Below are positions 1 through 9,221 of a stretch of 64,000 bases of DNA, one piece after another (position 1 is the first letter of the stretch; every line of letters starts with the position of its first letter). This DNA is from Natrialbaceae archaeon (GTDB lineage: Archaea; Halobacteriota; Halobacteria; Halobacteriales; Natrialbaceae): NCBI GenBank assembly GCA_003559215.1, contig PWMF01000217.1:62001-126000 (forward strand). The letters are read 5' to 3'. Under the pieces are notes generated by a model. It saw only the letters and a list, made by a program, of their open reading frames with translations. It ran no database searches and was not told the origin of the DNA. The position numbers and the translations under genes were made by a program.

Positions 1-1
1 G

Positions 2-1291
2 GACCTAACCGACGAGCAGGCCGCCGTCGTCCGCGAGCTTCGTCGGGAGTACGATCGGTCGGCGGAGGTGCCCAGCGACCTCGTCGAACGCGTCGCGGCT
101 CACCAAGCCGAAACCCAGCAGGTCTGGCAGGAGGCCAAGGCCGAGGACGACTTCGCACACTTCGTCCCGAACCTCGAGGAGCTGGTCGCCCTCCACCGCG
201 AGCGGGCGGCGGCCATCGAGCCCGACGCGAACCCCTACCGGGTGCTGTACGAGGACAGTCTTCCGTACCTTCCGCTCGAGACCGTCGAGGGGATCTTCGA
301 CGAGCTTCGCGAGGGGCTCGTCCCGCTGATCGAGACGATCGAAGCCGAGGGTCGGGAGCTACCGTCGCCGTTCCGTGATCCGGACTACACCTACGACGAA
401 GCCGACCAGATGGCGCTCTCCCGGGAGGCCGTCGACCTGCTCGGCTATCCCGAGGAACACGGCCGCCTCGATACCGCACCCCACCCGTTCATGTCGGGCA
501 CCCAGTTCGACGCCCGGATCACTACTCGCTTCCGGGAGCACGACCCGATCGACGCCCTGATGGCGACGATCCACGAGTTCGGCCACGCGAGCTACCAGCT
601 CGGACTGCCGAAGGAGGAGTACGGCAACCCGCTCGGCGCCTCGCTGTCCTCGGGGGTCCACGAGTCCCAATCGCGGTTCTGGGAGAATCACGTCGGCCGG
701 ACGCGGGCGTTCTGGGAGTTCTTCCTTCCCACGATGAAAGCGCAGTTCCCGCACCTCGAGGACGTCACCGTCGACGAGGCTTACGCCGCCGTCAACCGGA
801 TCTACCCGGAGAATCTCATTCGGGTGGAGGCCGACGAACTCACCTACCACCTCCACATCATCCTCCGCTGTGAGATCGACCGGGCGTTCGTCGAGGGCGA
901 CCTCGACGTCTCGGAGATTCCCGAGACCTGGAACGCGAAGATGGACGACTACCTCGGCGTCGTTCCCGACACCGACACCGACGGCTGTCTGCAGGACACC
1001 CACTGGTCGTACAACTTCGCCGCGTTCCAGGGCTACACCGTCGGCAGCGTGCTGGCCGCCCAGCTCGATGCCGCGATCCGCGAGGATCTGGACGTCGACG
1101 GGCTGATCCGCGACGGCGAGTTCGAGCCCCTCTGGGAGTGGATGACCGAGCACGTCCACCGCCACGGCCAGCGCTACCCGACCGAGGAGCTGATCGAGGT
1201 CGCGACGGGCGAACCGCTCACGGCGGAGTACTTCCTCGAGTACGTCGAGTCGAAGTACGGCGAGCTGTACCACCTCGAGGGCTACTGCTGA
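2..1291 (+). CDS. Carboxypeptidase Taq-type, M32 family (5' end cut by window)
   Basis: Zinc metallocarboxypeptidase that removes C-terminal residues from peptides, probably cytoplasmic. The HEFGH zinc motif is encoded at 572-586 and is followed by the family's HES segment that supplies the third (Glu) ligand. The frame is open to the left edge of the window, so the true start lies upstream; 429 residues are visible against about 500 in the family. A GTG at 68 is not the start, because M32-like sequence continues before it. No signal peptide can be judged. The next gene follows on the same strand after 66 bases. Confidence 0.93.
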   Translation, partial: DLTDEQAAVVRELRREYDRSAEVPSDLVERVAAHQAETQQVWQEAKAEDDFAHFVPNLEELVALHRERAAAIEPDANPYRVLYEDSLPYLPLETVEGIFDELREGLVPLIETIEAEGRELPSPFRDPDYTYDEADQMALSREAVDLLGYPEEHGRLDTAPHPFMSGTQFDARITTRFREHDPIDALMATIHEFGHASYQLGLPKEEYGNPLGASLSSGVHESQSRFWENHVGRTRAFWEFFLPTMKAQFPHLEDVTVDEAYAAVNRIYPENLIRVEADELTYHLHIILRCEIDRAFVEGDLDVSEIPETWNAKMDDYLGVVPDTDTDGCLQDTHWSYNFAAFQGYTVGSVLAAQLDAAIREDLDVDGLIRDGEFEPLWEWMTEHVHRHGQRYPTEELIEVATGEPLTAEYFLEYVESKYGELYHLEGYC

Positions 1292-1357
1292 TCCGAACCG
1301 GTCACATTCGGGCCCTCCGGAAACGCTTAGGGGCCCACGGCCGTCCCACCGGGTACC

Positions 1358-2098
1358 ATGACTGACACGCTCGAGCAGCAGACGGCGATCGTTACCGGAG
1401 CGAGCGCGGGGATCGGCGCGGCGACCTGCCGAGAGCTCGCGGACGCGGGGGCGAACGTCGTCCTTGCGGCCAGAAGCGAGGGCGACCTCGAGGAACTGGC
1501 GGACGAACTCGAGAGCGACCATGGCGTCGAGACGCTCGTCGTTCCGACGAACGTCCGCGAGGAGGACGACGTCAACGCGCTGATCGACGAGGCCGTCGAG
1601 GAGTTCGGCGGGTTCGATATCCTGGTGAACAACGCCGGCCTCTCACGGGGGAGCGAGATCGCCGAGATGAGCACCGAGGAGTACGAGACGATGCAGGAGA
1701 CCAACGTCGACGGCGTCTTCTACGCGACCCGCGCGGCGATTCCCTACGTCCGCGAGCGGGAGGGCCACCTGATCTTCCTGGGGAGCTTTGCCGGGCAGTA
1801 TCCCCGCTCGTTCAACCCGATCTACGCCGCCTCGAAGTGGTGGGTCCGAGGGTTCGCCAAGAGCGTCGCGGCTCAGGTCGGCGACGACGGCGTCGGCGTC
1901 AGCGTGATCAATCCCGCGGAGGTCCGCTCGGAGTTCGAGACCACCAGCGGCGAGACGTTCGCCGAGGCGTTCGACGAGAGCGAGGCCAGCGAGCCCGAGG
2001 AGGTCGCCGAGGCGATCCGGTTCGTCGCGAGCCAGGACCACTCGAGCGTCAGCGAACTCGACATCAACCGGCGGGACAAGTTCGCGGACCGCTTCTAA
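1358..2098 (+). CDS. Short-chain dehydrogenase/reductase (SDR)
   Basis: NAD(P)-dependent oxidoreductase of the classical SDR type, 246 residues, substrate unknown. Seen in the sequence: the N-terminal GASAGIG cofactor loop near residues 14-20, the NNAG structural motif near residue 90, and the YAASK catalytic Tyr/Lys motif near residue 155. Its length is normal. It lies 66 bases after the M32 carboxypeptidase and 58 bases before a haloarchaeal protein of unknown function, so co-transcription is possible but unproven. A reaction cannot be assigned from sequence alone. Confidence 0.93.
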   Translation: MTDTLEQQTAIVTGASAGIGAATCRELADAGANVVLAARSEGDLEELADELESDHGVETLVVPTNVREEDDVNALIDEAVEEFGGFDILVNNAGLSRGSEIAEMSTEEYETMQETNVDGVFYATRAAIPYVREREGHLIFLGSFAGQYPRSFNPIYAASKWWVRGFAKSVAAQVGDDGVGVSVINPAEVRSEFETTSGETFAEAFDESEASEPEEVAEAIRFVASQDHSSVSELDINRRDKFADRF

Positions 2099-2156
2099 TA
2101 AAAGGGGCTGGGAGTGCCGGCTCCAGTCTTACCCACGATCGGATCTACGTTCGTGT

Positions 2157-2711
2157 ATGCGCATCTCGATTCCCGGCTTCGACGGCGTCTACTTCGACAC
2201 CGACGCGGAGTCGTCGGCGCTGACCCTCGCCTTCACCGCGGCGGGTCGCCGCGCGCCGAAACCGCAGGGGTACGCCGTGCAGCTGCTACCGTACCTTTGG
2301 TCGTTCGACGTCGACCTCCGCGAAGTGCCCAACGATCACCCGGTCCAGTACCTCCACCCGGAGGGCGCCCAGAGCCTGGGCGAACTCCCCGCCGAGCGGG
2401 GGATCCAGCAGGCGGGAGCCGAACTCGAGACCGTCCTGCGGTTCGCCTGGGCGGTCAACGACGAGGTCGAGTCGGCGACCGGGAAGATGGTCGGCCGCCA
2501 GCGGCACCACGACGGCGTCACCATCGAGATCACCGACGGCAGCGTCGGCGTCGACGGCTCCGAACTCGAGACCGACGAGTTCGACATCGACGAGGACTCC
2601 ACAGAGACGACGATCGACATCGAGGACGATCCGACCGAGCAGCCGGGGGACTCGGAGGAGCCGGACCACGAGTTCGGTGACGACTCCGAGCGGGACCTCG
2701 ACGAGTACTGA
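2157..2711 (+). CDS. Conserved haloarchaeal protein of unknown function
   Basis: 184-residue soluble acidic protein. The first 120 residues form a compact conserved-looking domain (start MRISIPGFDGVYFD, several aromatic residues), and the last 60 residues are an Asp/Glu/Thr-rich, probably disordered tail. There is no signal peptide, membrane segment or metal motif. I do not recognise a function. It sits between the SDR gene and the cobalamin-binding gene on the same strand with short gaps (58 and 54 bases). The ATG at 2157 is the natural start. Confidence 0.8.
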   Translation: MRISIPGFDGVYFDTDAESSALTLAFTAAGRRAPKPQGYAVQLLPYLWSFDVDLREVPNDHPVQYLHPEGAQSLGELPAERGIQQAGAELETVLRFAWAVNDEVESATGKMVGRQRHHDGVTIEITDGSVGVDGSELETDEFDIDEDSTETTIDIEDDPTEQPGDSEEPDHEFGDDSERDLDEY

Positions 2712-2765
2712 TCTCGTCGCCTCGCCGGGGCTGCAGCTTTTGATCCTGCCGTTCCTACGAAGGGT

Positions 2766-3737
2766 ATGCGAATCGTTACGACGCTTCCCTCTGCGACCGA
2801 GCTCGTCGCCGCGCTGGATCTCGAGCCCGTCGGCGTCTCCCACGAGTGTGATTACCCGCCGGGAGTCGAGTCGCTCCCGTCGATCACGCGCTCCCGCGTC
2901 GGCGCCGACGCCTCGAGCGAGGAGATCGACCGCCAGGTCCTCGAAATCGGCGAGACCGACGACGGCGTCTACGAGGTCGACGTCGACCTTCTCGAGGAGC
3001 TCGAGCCCGAGCTGATCGTCACGCAGGGAATGTGCGACGTCTGTGCGGTCGACGAGGCAGTGATCGCCGACGCGGTGGAACGTATCGAGGCCGATCCCGA
3101 CGTACTGACGGTCGATCCCCACACCGTCGACGACGTGCTGGACGACCTCGAGCGAGTTGGCCGCGCGACCGACCGCGAGGAGCGAGCCCGCGAGGTCCGG
3201 GCGGACCTCGAGGAGCGGATCGACGCCGTTCGGGAGCGAACGGCCGATATCACGAGCCGGGAGCGGCCGCGGGTCGCCATCTTCGACTGGACCGACCCCG
3301 CCATGATCGCGGGCCACTGGACCGCCGAACTCGTCGACTGGGCCGGCGGCGAGTACGGACTGGCCGACGTCGGGCAGCGCTCGACGCCCCGCGAGTGGGG
3401 CGAAATCCTCGAGTACGATCCCGAACTCCTGATCGTTGCACCCTGCGGGTTCGACCTCGAGCAGACGGCTGCGAACCGCACGGACCTCACCGAACGCGAG
3501 GGGTGGGACGAGCTCGCCGCGGTTCGGAACGACCGCGTCTGGGCGATGGACGGCCACCACTACCTCAACCGACCCGGACCGCGGCTCGTGGACACCCTCG
3601 AGGCGCTGGCGCCGATCGTCAGCCCCGACCGGTTCGACGGGCCGTCCGAGTCGATCGCCGTTTCGTTCGACGATCTCGAGGAGTTCGCGTCGAACGCGTC
3701 CGGACCGACCGAGACCCGGGCCGATCAGGCGCCCTGA
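2766..3737 (+). CDS. Cobalamin-binding protein, BtuF-like (periplasmic-binding fold)
   Basis: 323-residue protein with the two-lobed fold of class III ABC substrate-binding proteins, similar to BtuF. It starts directly with MRIVTTLPSATE and ends the domain with a typical GPRLVDTLEALA helix. Unlike a transporter-associated BtuF it has no signal peptide or lipobox, so it is probably cytoplasmic; such forms occur in haloarchaea and may be involved in corrinoid handling rather than uptake. CGFD and MCDVC segments provide cysteines of unknown role. Its TGA stop is two bases before the GTG of the JAMM gene, so the two are probably one transcript. Confidence 0.88.
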   Translation: MRIVTTLPSATELVAALDLEPVGVSHECDYPPGVESLPSITRSRVGADASSEEIDRQVLEIGETDDGVYEVDVDLLEELEPELIVTQGMCDVCAVDEAVIADAVERIEADPDVLTVDPHTVDDVLDDLERVGRATDREERAREVRADLEERIDAVRERTADITSRERPRVAIFDWTDPAMIAGHWTAELVDWAGGEYGLADVGQRSTPREWGEILEYDPELLIVAPCGFDLEQTAANRTDLTEREGWDELAAVRNDRVWAMDGHHYLNRPGPRLVDTLEALAPIVSPDRFDGPSESIAVSFDDLEEFASNASGPTETRADQAP

Positions 3738-3739
3738 TC

Positions 3740-4150
3740 GTGCTCGTCCTTCCGAAAGCGGTTCGGGCGGAGATCGTTGAGCAGGCTCGAGACGGGCGTC
3801 CGTTCGAGATCTGTGGCGTCCTCGGGGGCGAGTACGACCCGAACGGGTCGAGCACTGTCCGCTCGCAGTACCCCGCCGAGAACGTCGCTGAGCACCCCCG
3901 CACCCGATATCGGATCGACCCCGAGGAACAGCTCGCGATCTTCGATCGGCTCGAGGACGCCGGCGAGGAGATCGTTGGCTTCTATCACTCCCACCCGCAC
4001 GGTCCGTCCCGACCGAGCGAGACCGATGCGGCCGACGCGACCTGGCCCGACCGCTCGTACGTCATCGTCTCGCTCGACCCCTTCGAGGTCGGCTCCTGGC
4101 GCTGGCGCGAGGACGACGGGTTCGAACGCGAGGACGTCGTGCTCGAGTGA
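3740..4150 (+). CDS. JAMM/MPN zinc isopeptidase, desampylase-like
   Basis: 136-residue protein with a complete JAMM motif: a Glu in EICGVLGG near residue 22, then HSHPHGPSRPSETD near residues 79-92 (two His and one Asp zinc ligands). In Haloferax the homologous HvJAMM1 cleaves SAMP ubiquitin-like proteins from targets and from linear fusions; the same role is inferred here. The start is a GTG at 3740, two bases after the stop of the cobalamin-binding gene; no ATG is available nearby in this frame. Length fits the family (about 140). Confidence 0.88.
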   Translation: MLVLPKAVRAEIVEQARDGRPFEICGVLGGEYDPNGSSTVRSQYPAENVAEHPRTRYRIDPEEQLAIFDRLEDAGEEIVGFYHSHPHGPSRPSETDAADATWPDRSYVIVSLDPFEVGSWRWREDDGFEREDVVLE

Positions 4151-4156
4151 GGGCGA

Positions 4157-4603
4157 TTACGCCAACTCGTCGGTCCCATCCAGCTCAGCGGCCTCCTGTT
4201 GTTTCTTCGCGGCGTCCTCGCGGAACTCCGTGATCCGGTCCTGGAGCTCGCGGCCGACCTGATACGTGAAGTCGTCGGGCATCAGCCCACGCTGGATATC
4301 GATCGTCACCATCGTGTCGCAGTCGTCGACGATCTCGGGGGCCCACTTACCCGCCGCGAGCTTGGACTCGTCGGTGACGACGGCGTCGCCGTCCTCGACG
4401 TCGATAAAGGCGGTAACGGTGTTCCAGATCCCCGGATCGCTAGTCGTTGCCTCGTCGAACAACCCCTCGAGCCGGGTCTCCTTGACTGGCTCGTCCCGGA
4501 GTTCGATGACGAGGTCCTCGAGCGCGTCGGCGATCGCCTCGTTCTCGGCAGCTCGCTCGCGGAGTTCCTCGGGCCCGGGGTCGTCGCGTCCGGATCGGCT
4601 CAT
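4157..4603 (-). CDS. Conserved haloarchaeal protein of unknown function
   Basis: 148-residue acidic soluble protein. It opens with a helical segment (EELRERAAENEAIADALEDL), has a central beta-rich region around DPGIWNTVTAFIDVEDGDAVV, and ends with a charged helix. No catalytic or metal-binding motif, signal peptide or membrane segment is visible. It is convergent with the JAMM gene, whose stop lies six bases away. I do not recognise a function. Confidence 0.8.
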   Translation of the reverse strand: MSRSGRDDPGPEELRERAAENEAIADALEDLVIELRDEPVKETRLEGLFDEATTSDPGIWNTVTAFIDVEDGDAVVTDESKLAAGKWAPEIVDDCDTMVTIDIQRGLMPDDFTYQVGRELQDRITEFREDAAKKQQEAAELDGTDELA

Positions 4604-4689
4604 CGGTTCCCCTCCGTCGCGATCGGTCCGTCGGTCATGGGCGTGGCTACCCGCTTCGGGACCGTAAACGTACGCTTCCGTCCTCCCGA

Positions 4690-6159
4690 TCAGTTCCGAT
4701 CCTGCTCTCGCAGGACGTCAGGCACCCACTTCCCGTTCGGATCGTCGGTCCGTTCCATCCAGTCGACCAGTCGCTCCCGCATCGCCTCGCGAACGTCGGC
4801 GTAGCCGGGGTGGTCGATCAGGTTCTGTAGCTCCGCGGGATCGGCCTCGAGGTCGTACAGCTCGTCGACGTCGGGCCCGTTGTAGACGTACTTGTACCGC
4901 TCGGTACGGACCATCCGCTGGGTGTAGAGCCCGAACTCGTCGCCGTGGTACTGCGCGAAGACGGAGTCCGGACGCTCCGTCGCCGCCCCCGACTCACCCT
5001 CGAGCAGGGGAACGAGACTCCGCGCGTCGAAGGCGTCCGGGACCTCGAGGTCCCCCATCTCGAGGAAGGTCGCGGCCAGATCGTGCAGGTGGACGGGCGC
5101 CTCGCAGACCGAGCCCGGTTCGACGACCCCCGGCCAGCGCACCTGCAGCGGGATCCGGTAGGTGTCGTCGTACATCAGCGGTCCCTTGTTGAACTGGCGG
5201 TGGCCGCCGACGAAGTCGCCGTGATCCGAGGCGTGGACGACCGCAGTCTCCTCCTCGAGCCCGTGCTCCTCGAGGCTCTCGAGGATCCGCTCGAGCTGGT
5301 CGTCGATCATCGTCACGAACCCGCGGTACTTCGCGATCACCTCGGCCCAGGTTTCCCAGTCGAAGTCGGCGACGCCCCGGTAGTGCAGGAAGTTCTCGTG
5401 AACTCGCGGTTTCCCGTCGTACGTCTCGGCGTAGCTGTCGGGGCGTTCGATCTCCGCTGGATCGTACATCGAGGCGTACGGTTCGGGGACGACGTAGGGG
5501 TGGTGGGGACCGTAGAAGTCCGCCCGGTGGAAGAACGGTTCCTCGCGGTCGTCCTCGGCGTGGGCCTCGATCGCGTCGATCGTCCGCTCGGCGAGAAAGT
5601 AGGCTCGCGTGTCCTCGACGTCGACGGGCGTCGTCGCGGCGACGAACGTGCCCGACTCCTCGTCGCCGCGAGTGTAGATCTCGTCCTCGAGTTCGGTCTC
5701 CTCGAGCGTCGTCCCTCGTTCCTCGCGGTACTCGCGGAACGCCTCGTCGATGTTATCGTGGTGTACGTCGCTGCCGCCGAGATAGGAGAATCCGAAGTCC
5801 TCGGGGGTCTGGTCGTCGCCGACGTGCCACTTGCCCGTGTACGTTAGTTCGTAGCCCGATTCGGCGAGCAGCTCGGAGAACGTCGGTAGCTCCGTCGGCA
5901 GGTTCGCCCGGATCGCGTCGGCCTCGTGGCTGTTGTTCAGCATTCCGTGACCGTGGGGGAACAGCCCCGTCAGCAGGGACGCCCGGGCGCTCGTACAGAT
6001 GCTGATCGGGGTAACGGCTCGCTCGAAGCGTATCCCCTCCCTCGAGAGTCGGTCGATCGTCTCCGTTTCGACGGGCGGTCCGTCGGGCGCGGAGTAGTCG
6101 TAGCGCTCCTGGTCGGTGAGGACGAACAACACGTTCGGACGACCGTCGGCGTCTGCCAT
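4690..6159 (-). CDS. Sulfatase (formylglycine-dependent, alkaline phosphatase fold)
   Basis: 489-residue sulfatase that hydrolyses sulfate esters; substrate unknown. The N-terminus has the metal-binding PNVLFVLTDQE motif. The formylglycine signature is CTSARASLLTG near residue 60, with Cys as the residue to be oxidised. GKWHVGD and the later SDHGD metal-binding segment are also present. The start at 6159 (MADADGRPN) is preferred to an upstream in-frame start at 6282, because the domain begins right after it. No signal peptide is evident, so the enzyme is probably cytoplasmic. A formylglycine-generating enzyme is not in this window. Confidence 0.92.
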   Translation of the reverse strand: MADADGRPNVLFVLTDQERYDYSAPDGPPVETETIDRLSREGIRFERAVTPISICTSARASLLTGLFPHGHGMLNNSHEADAIRANLPTELPTFSELLAESGYELTYTGKWHVGDDQTPEDFGFSYLGGSDVHHDNIDEAFREYREERGTTLEETELEDEIYTRGDEESGTFVAATTPVDVEDTRAYFLAERTIDAIEAHAEDDREEPFFHRADFYGPHHPYVVPEPYASMYDPAEIERPDSYAETYDGKPRVHENFLHYRGVADFDWETWAEVIAKYRGFVTMIDDQLERILESLEEHGLEEETAVVHASDHGDFVGGHRQFNKGPLMYDDTYRIPLQVRWPGVVEPGSVCEAPVHLHDLAATFLEMGDLEVPDAFDARSLVPLLEGESGAATERPDSVFAQYHGDEFGLYTQRMVRTERYKYVYNGPDVDELYDLEADPAELQNLIDHPGYADVREAMRERLVDWMERTDDPNGKWVPDVLREQDRN

Positions 6160-6275
6160 CGACCGTCGTACGGCGGGGCCGCAGTTAACGGTGGTCCTCG
6201 ATCGATCTCTGATCACACCTCTGGTTCCCGAAACCGGACCCCATAGTTCAAGGGTACGTACTCGAAACTCCGCCT

Positions 6276-6431
6276 GTGCCAATCGCGTACTGCGAGGAGT
6301 GCGACTGGAGCCGCCGCGTCGAGGACGACGATGGTGAGCTCAACGAGGTGATGATCCGCCACTACGTCGAGACCGGTCACTCGGTCGAGCAACGCGAGCT
6401 CCGGGCGTCGGATCGCGAACTCGAGTCGTAG
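6276..6431 (+). CDS. Small conserved-looking protein with one CxxC pair
   Basis: 51-residue open frame starting at GTG 6276: PIAYCEECDW, then an acidic helix-forming stretch and a HYVETGHSVEQ segment, ending TAG at 6431. The Cys pair plus two His residues could form a small zinc site. Haloarchaea have many such mini zinc-finger proteins of unknown function. It lies divergently from the sulfatase and is convergent with the FAD oxidoreductase. The codon use matches neighbouring genes. Product existence is inferred, not shown. Confidence 0.62.
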   Translation: MPIAYCEECDWSRRVEDDDGELNEVMIRHYVETGHSVEQRELRASDRELES

Positions 6432-6454
6432 CGATTAGGTCGTCTCCCTTCCAC

Positions 6455-7708
6455 TCAGTCGTCGACTCGAGGCTCGACGTTTCCCGGGAGTCGAAACAGG
6501 TTCTCCGGATCGTACTCGGTCTTGAGGTCGACCATCCGATCGTAGTTATCGCCGTAGCGCGCCCGTGCGGGCTCCTCGTACAGGCCGGGGAAGTTGCCGT
6601 ACCGCCCCGAAGCGACCGACAGCGTCTCGGTCTCCGTGATAGCCTCGCGGGCCCACTCGAGGTTCGCGTCGTCCGCGTCGGGGTCCTCCCAGTTGGCCTC
6701 GACGGTGAGCATGTGGGACTTGTCGCGGTGCCAGAACGCCGTCTCGTCCCGCGGAACGTCGGCGACCGCCCCGTCGAGATGCCAGAGGTCGAGCGTCGAC
6801 AGTTCCGACGGCGCGGACTCGTTGTACTCGAGCATGAGATCGACGATCGCGTCGTCCAGTTCCTCGAGGTAGATCGCCTTCCAGTAGTAGCGCAGCCCGT
6901 CGGGGTAGTCCTCGTCGAGCATCGACTGCAGGTCGACGTACGCCATCTCCCCGCTGAGATCGACCAGCGGGGTCACGCCCTCGAGCAGCGATCCGAAGAC
7001 TTCGTCGGCGCGGAACCAGGTGAACAGCGCGTCCACCTCGGGGCCGACCTCGTGGAGTTCGTACTCGAATGAGGTGACGATTCCGAGGGCACCCCCGCCG
7101 CCGCGCAGTCCCCAGAACAGGTCGGCGTTCCGTTCGCGACTCGCCGTCCGGACCCGTCCGTCGGCGGTGACGACGTCGACGCTGACCAGATTGTCCAGCG
7201 CGAGTCCGTACTCGCGGCTGCAGTGGCCGTAGCCTCCATTGAGCGTCAGCCCTGCGATCCCCGTCTGGGAGACCGCGCCGAGCGCGGTCGCCAGGCCGAA
7301 CAGCTGCGTCTCGCGGTCGACGTCGCCGAGCGTCGCGCCGCCCTCGGCACGGACGGTCTCGGCCTCACGGTCGACCCGCACGGCAGTCATTTCGGAGAGG
7401 TCGACGACGATCCCACCGTCGTTGACCGCCGTTCCGGCAACGTTGTGGCCGCCGCCGCGAACGGCGACCTCGAGCCCCTGCTCGCGGGCGAAGTTCACCG
7501 CGGCGACGACGTCCGCCACGCCGGAACAGCGCGCGACAAGCGCCGGGTAGCGGTCGATCATCCCGTTCCAGATCTCGCGCGCGTCGTCGTAACCCGGATC
7601 GACGGGCCGAACGATCTCGCCGGCGAAGTCGGCCGCGAGCGACGCGACGTCCTCGCTCGAGAGCATCGCGAACGACTCCTCTCCTAGAGTCCTGTTAACA
7701 CTGCCCAT
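6455..7708 (-). CDS. FAD-binding oxidoreductase with BBE domain (VAO/PCMH family)
   Basis: 417-residue flavoprotein oxidase or dehydrogenase; substrate unknown. The PCMH-type FAD domain covers roughly residues 35-210, including RGGGHNVAGTA, where the His is the usual covalent FAD attachment site, and GGYGHCSREYGL, whose Cys lies where bicovalent family members attach the second bond. The C-terminal BBE element is YDRMVDLKTEYDPENLFR. The first Met at 7708 gives MGSVNRTLGEES; an internal start at residue 15 (MLSSEDV) is possible. No signal peptide, so cytoplasmic action is likely. Confidence 0.93.
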   Translation of the reverse strand: MGSVNRTLGEESFAMLSSEDVASLAADFAGEIVRPVDPGYDDAREIWNGMIDRYPALVARCSGVADVVAAVNFAREQGLEVAVRGGGHNVAGTAVNDGGIVVDLSEMTAVRVDREAETVRAEGGATLGDVDRETQLFGLATALGAVSQTGIAGLTLNGGYGHCSREYGLALDNLVSVDVVTADGRVRTASRERNADLFWGLRGGGGALGIVTSFEYELHEVGPEVDALFTWFRADEVFGSLLEGVTPLVDLSGEMAYVDLQSMLDEDYPDGLRYYWKAIYLEELDDAIVDLMLEYNESAPSELSTLDLWHLDGAVADVPRDETAFWHRDKSHMLTVEANWEDPDADDANLEWAREAITETETLSVASGRYGNFPGLYEEPARARYGDNYDRMVDLKTEYDPENLFRLPGNVEPRVDD

Positions 7709-7848
7709 GTATGAGCGAACGCTTCCGGTATAGATAACGTCGTAGCCACGGTAACGGGACGATCAGTCGGGCCGGTAGGTCGACGGCCCGTCCGAGAACC
7801 GTCGAACCGTCAGCTCTCCAGTGAGGCCCTCGGGGGTGCGACGCTCGT

Positions 7849-9156
7849 TCACGTCTCGCCGTCGGGACCGCGCTCCTCGGCGACGACGTACTGGATCTCC
7901 ACGGTCGGACCGTCTGCGCGCTCTCCGATCGCGTCCGAGAGTCGGTCGGCCAGGCCGGGAACCGGTCCCGGCTCCGGACCGACGATCGTAACGGCGATCC
8001 GATCGACCGACTGGATCGGGTAGTTCCCGTCGAGTTCGACCGCGACGTCCCGGGACTCGACCCCGTCGTACCGGGGCTCTTCGAGCACTGCCGAAACCTC
8101 CTCCTCGACCGACGACTCGAGCTCCGTCGTCTGAAAGTCCAGCAGGGTGATGCCGGCCAGCGGCGCGGCGAGCACCAGCAGCGCGAGCCCGAAGACGGCT
8201 GCGTACCTGTAGGTCGGTCCGCGGGTCGGCGAAACCTCGAACAGCCCCTGCGGACGGTAGCCGGCGACCCACAGCGTGGCCAGCGCGGCGAGGTTGATCG
8301 AGAGCAGGTTGACGGCGACGAGCACGCTCGCGCCCAGAGCCGCGCCGTACATCCCCCAGGCGGCCGTGATGCCGACGGCGGCCGACGGCGGGATGAGCGC
8401 CGCGGCGATCATCACGCCGACGATGGCTTCCGAGAACCCCCGCGTGAGACTCAAAATACCCGCCACACCGGCGCCCAGCGCGACGGCGATCGAGAACAGG
8501 TTCGGCGAGACGCGCTCCTCGAGCTCCGTGGCGACGACGATGTCGACCCCCGCGGGCTCGAGCCCGGCCAGCCGAGCGAGGGTCGCGAGCCCGATCGATG
8601 CGACAATGACCGTTCCGACACCGACGGCCTGGTACCGGAACCCGGTCGACTTGAGGGCATCGTCGCCGGTGACGATCCCGATACTGGCGGCGAGGGCGGG
8701 GCCGAGCAGCGGTGCGATCACCATCGAACCGACGACGACTGCCGGGGAGTCCGCGAGCAGTCCGGAGGTTGCGACGACGGCGCTGATGAGCAGCATCACC
8801 GCGTAGATCGAAAACTGCGGCGTGAACTCCTCGGCCTTGGTCCGGAGCACCTGCCTCGAGGTGCGCGCGCCTCGCCGCCCGCCCCGGCTGTACTGGTCTC
8901 GGAGCGTCGTGAACTCCTCCGAGATGACCGTCTCGGCGTCGATCACGACGACCTGTGCGTCGTCGCTCACACCCGCCCGTCGCAGGCGATCGAGCACGGG
9001 CTCGACCGCCTGCGTCGGGAGCGGGAACCGGACGACCGCGGCATACCCCCTGCCGCTGGTCTCGTCGCTGACGACGTACTCGATCTCCTCCTCCTCGAGG
9101 ATATCCAGGACGGCCCGTCGTTTCCCCTTCGGCACCGTGATCTCGAGATAGCGCAT
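7849..9156 (-). CDS. DUF389 (TIGR00341-type) membrane protein
   Basis: 435-residue protein. Residues 1-120 form a soluble domain starting MRYLEITVPKGKR; the middle contains about six hydrophobic helices (for example the AVMLLISAVVATSGLLA region and the GVMIAAALIPPSAAVGI segment, a hallmark of DUF389); the C-terminal 110 residues are again soluble. Function of the family is unknown. The frame is open far upstream, but the start at 9156 matches the family N-terminus. It is transcribed alone and away from the small gene at 9222-9617. Confidence 0.9.
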   Translation of the reverse strand: MRYLEITVPKGKRRAVLDILEEEEIEYVVSDETSGRGYAAVVRFPLPTQAVEPVLDRLRRAGVSDDAQVVVIDAETVISEEFTTLRDQYSRGGRRGARTSRQVLRTKAEEFTPQFSIYAVMLLISAVVATSGLLADSPAVVVGSMVIAPLLGPALAASIGIVTGDDALKSTGFRYQAVGVGTVIVASIGLATLARLAGLEPAGVDIVVATELEERVSPNLFSIAVALGAGVAGILSLTRGFSEAIVGVMIAAALIPPSAAVGITAAWGMYGAALGASVLVAVNLLSINLAALATLWVAGYRPQGLFEVSPTRGPTYRYAAVFGLALLVLAAPLAGITLLDFQTTELESSVEEEVSAVLEEPRYDGVESRDVAVELDGNYPIQSVDRIAVTIVGPEPGPVPGLADRLSDAIGERADGPTVEIQYVVAEERGPDGET

Positions 9157-9221
9157 GGGATCACGACAACAGGCCGACGCATAGTACCGGAGGTGGAGTC
9201 GGCTGCGGAGGCGACGGCTCC

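Noticed and set aside
359-1522. Long open frame antisense to the carboxypeptidase
   Set aside because: It mirrors the coding strand of a clear M32 gene; high GC keeps antisense frames open. No homology or acidic composition typical of real genes here.
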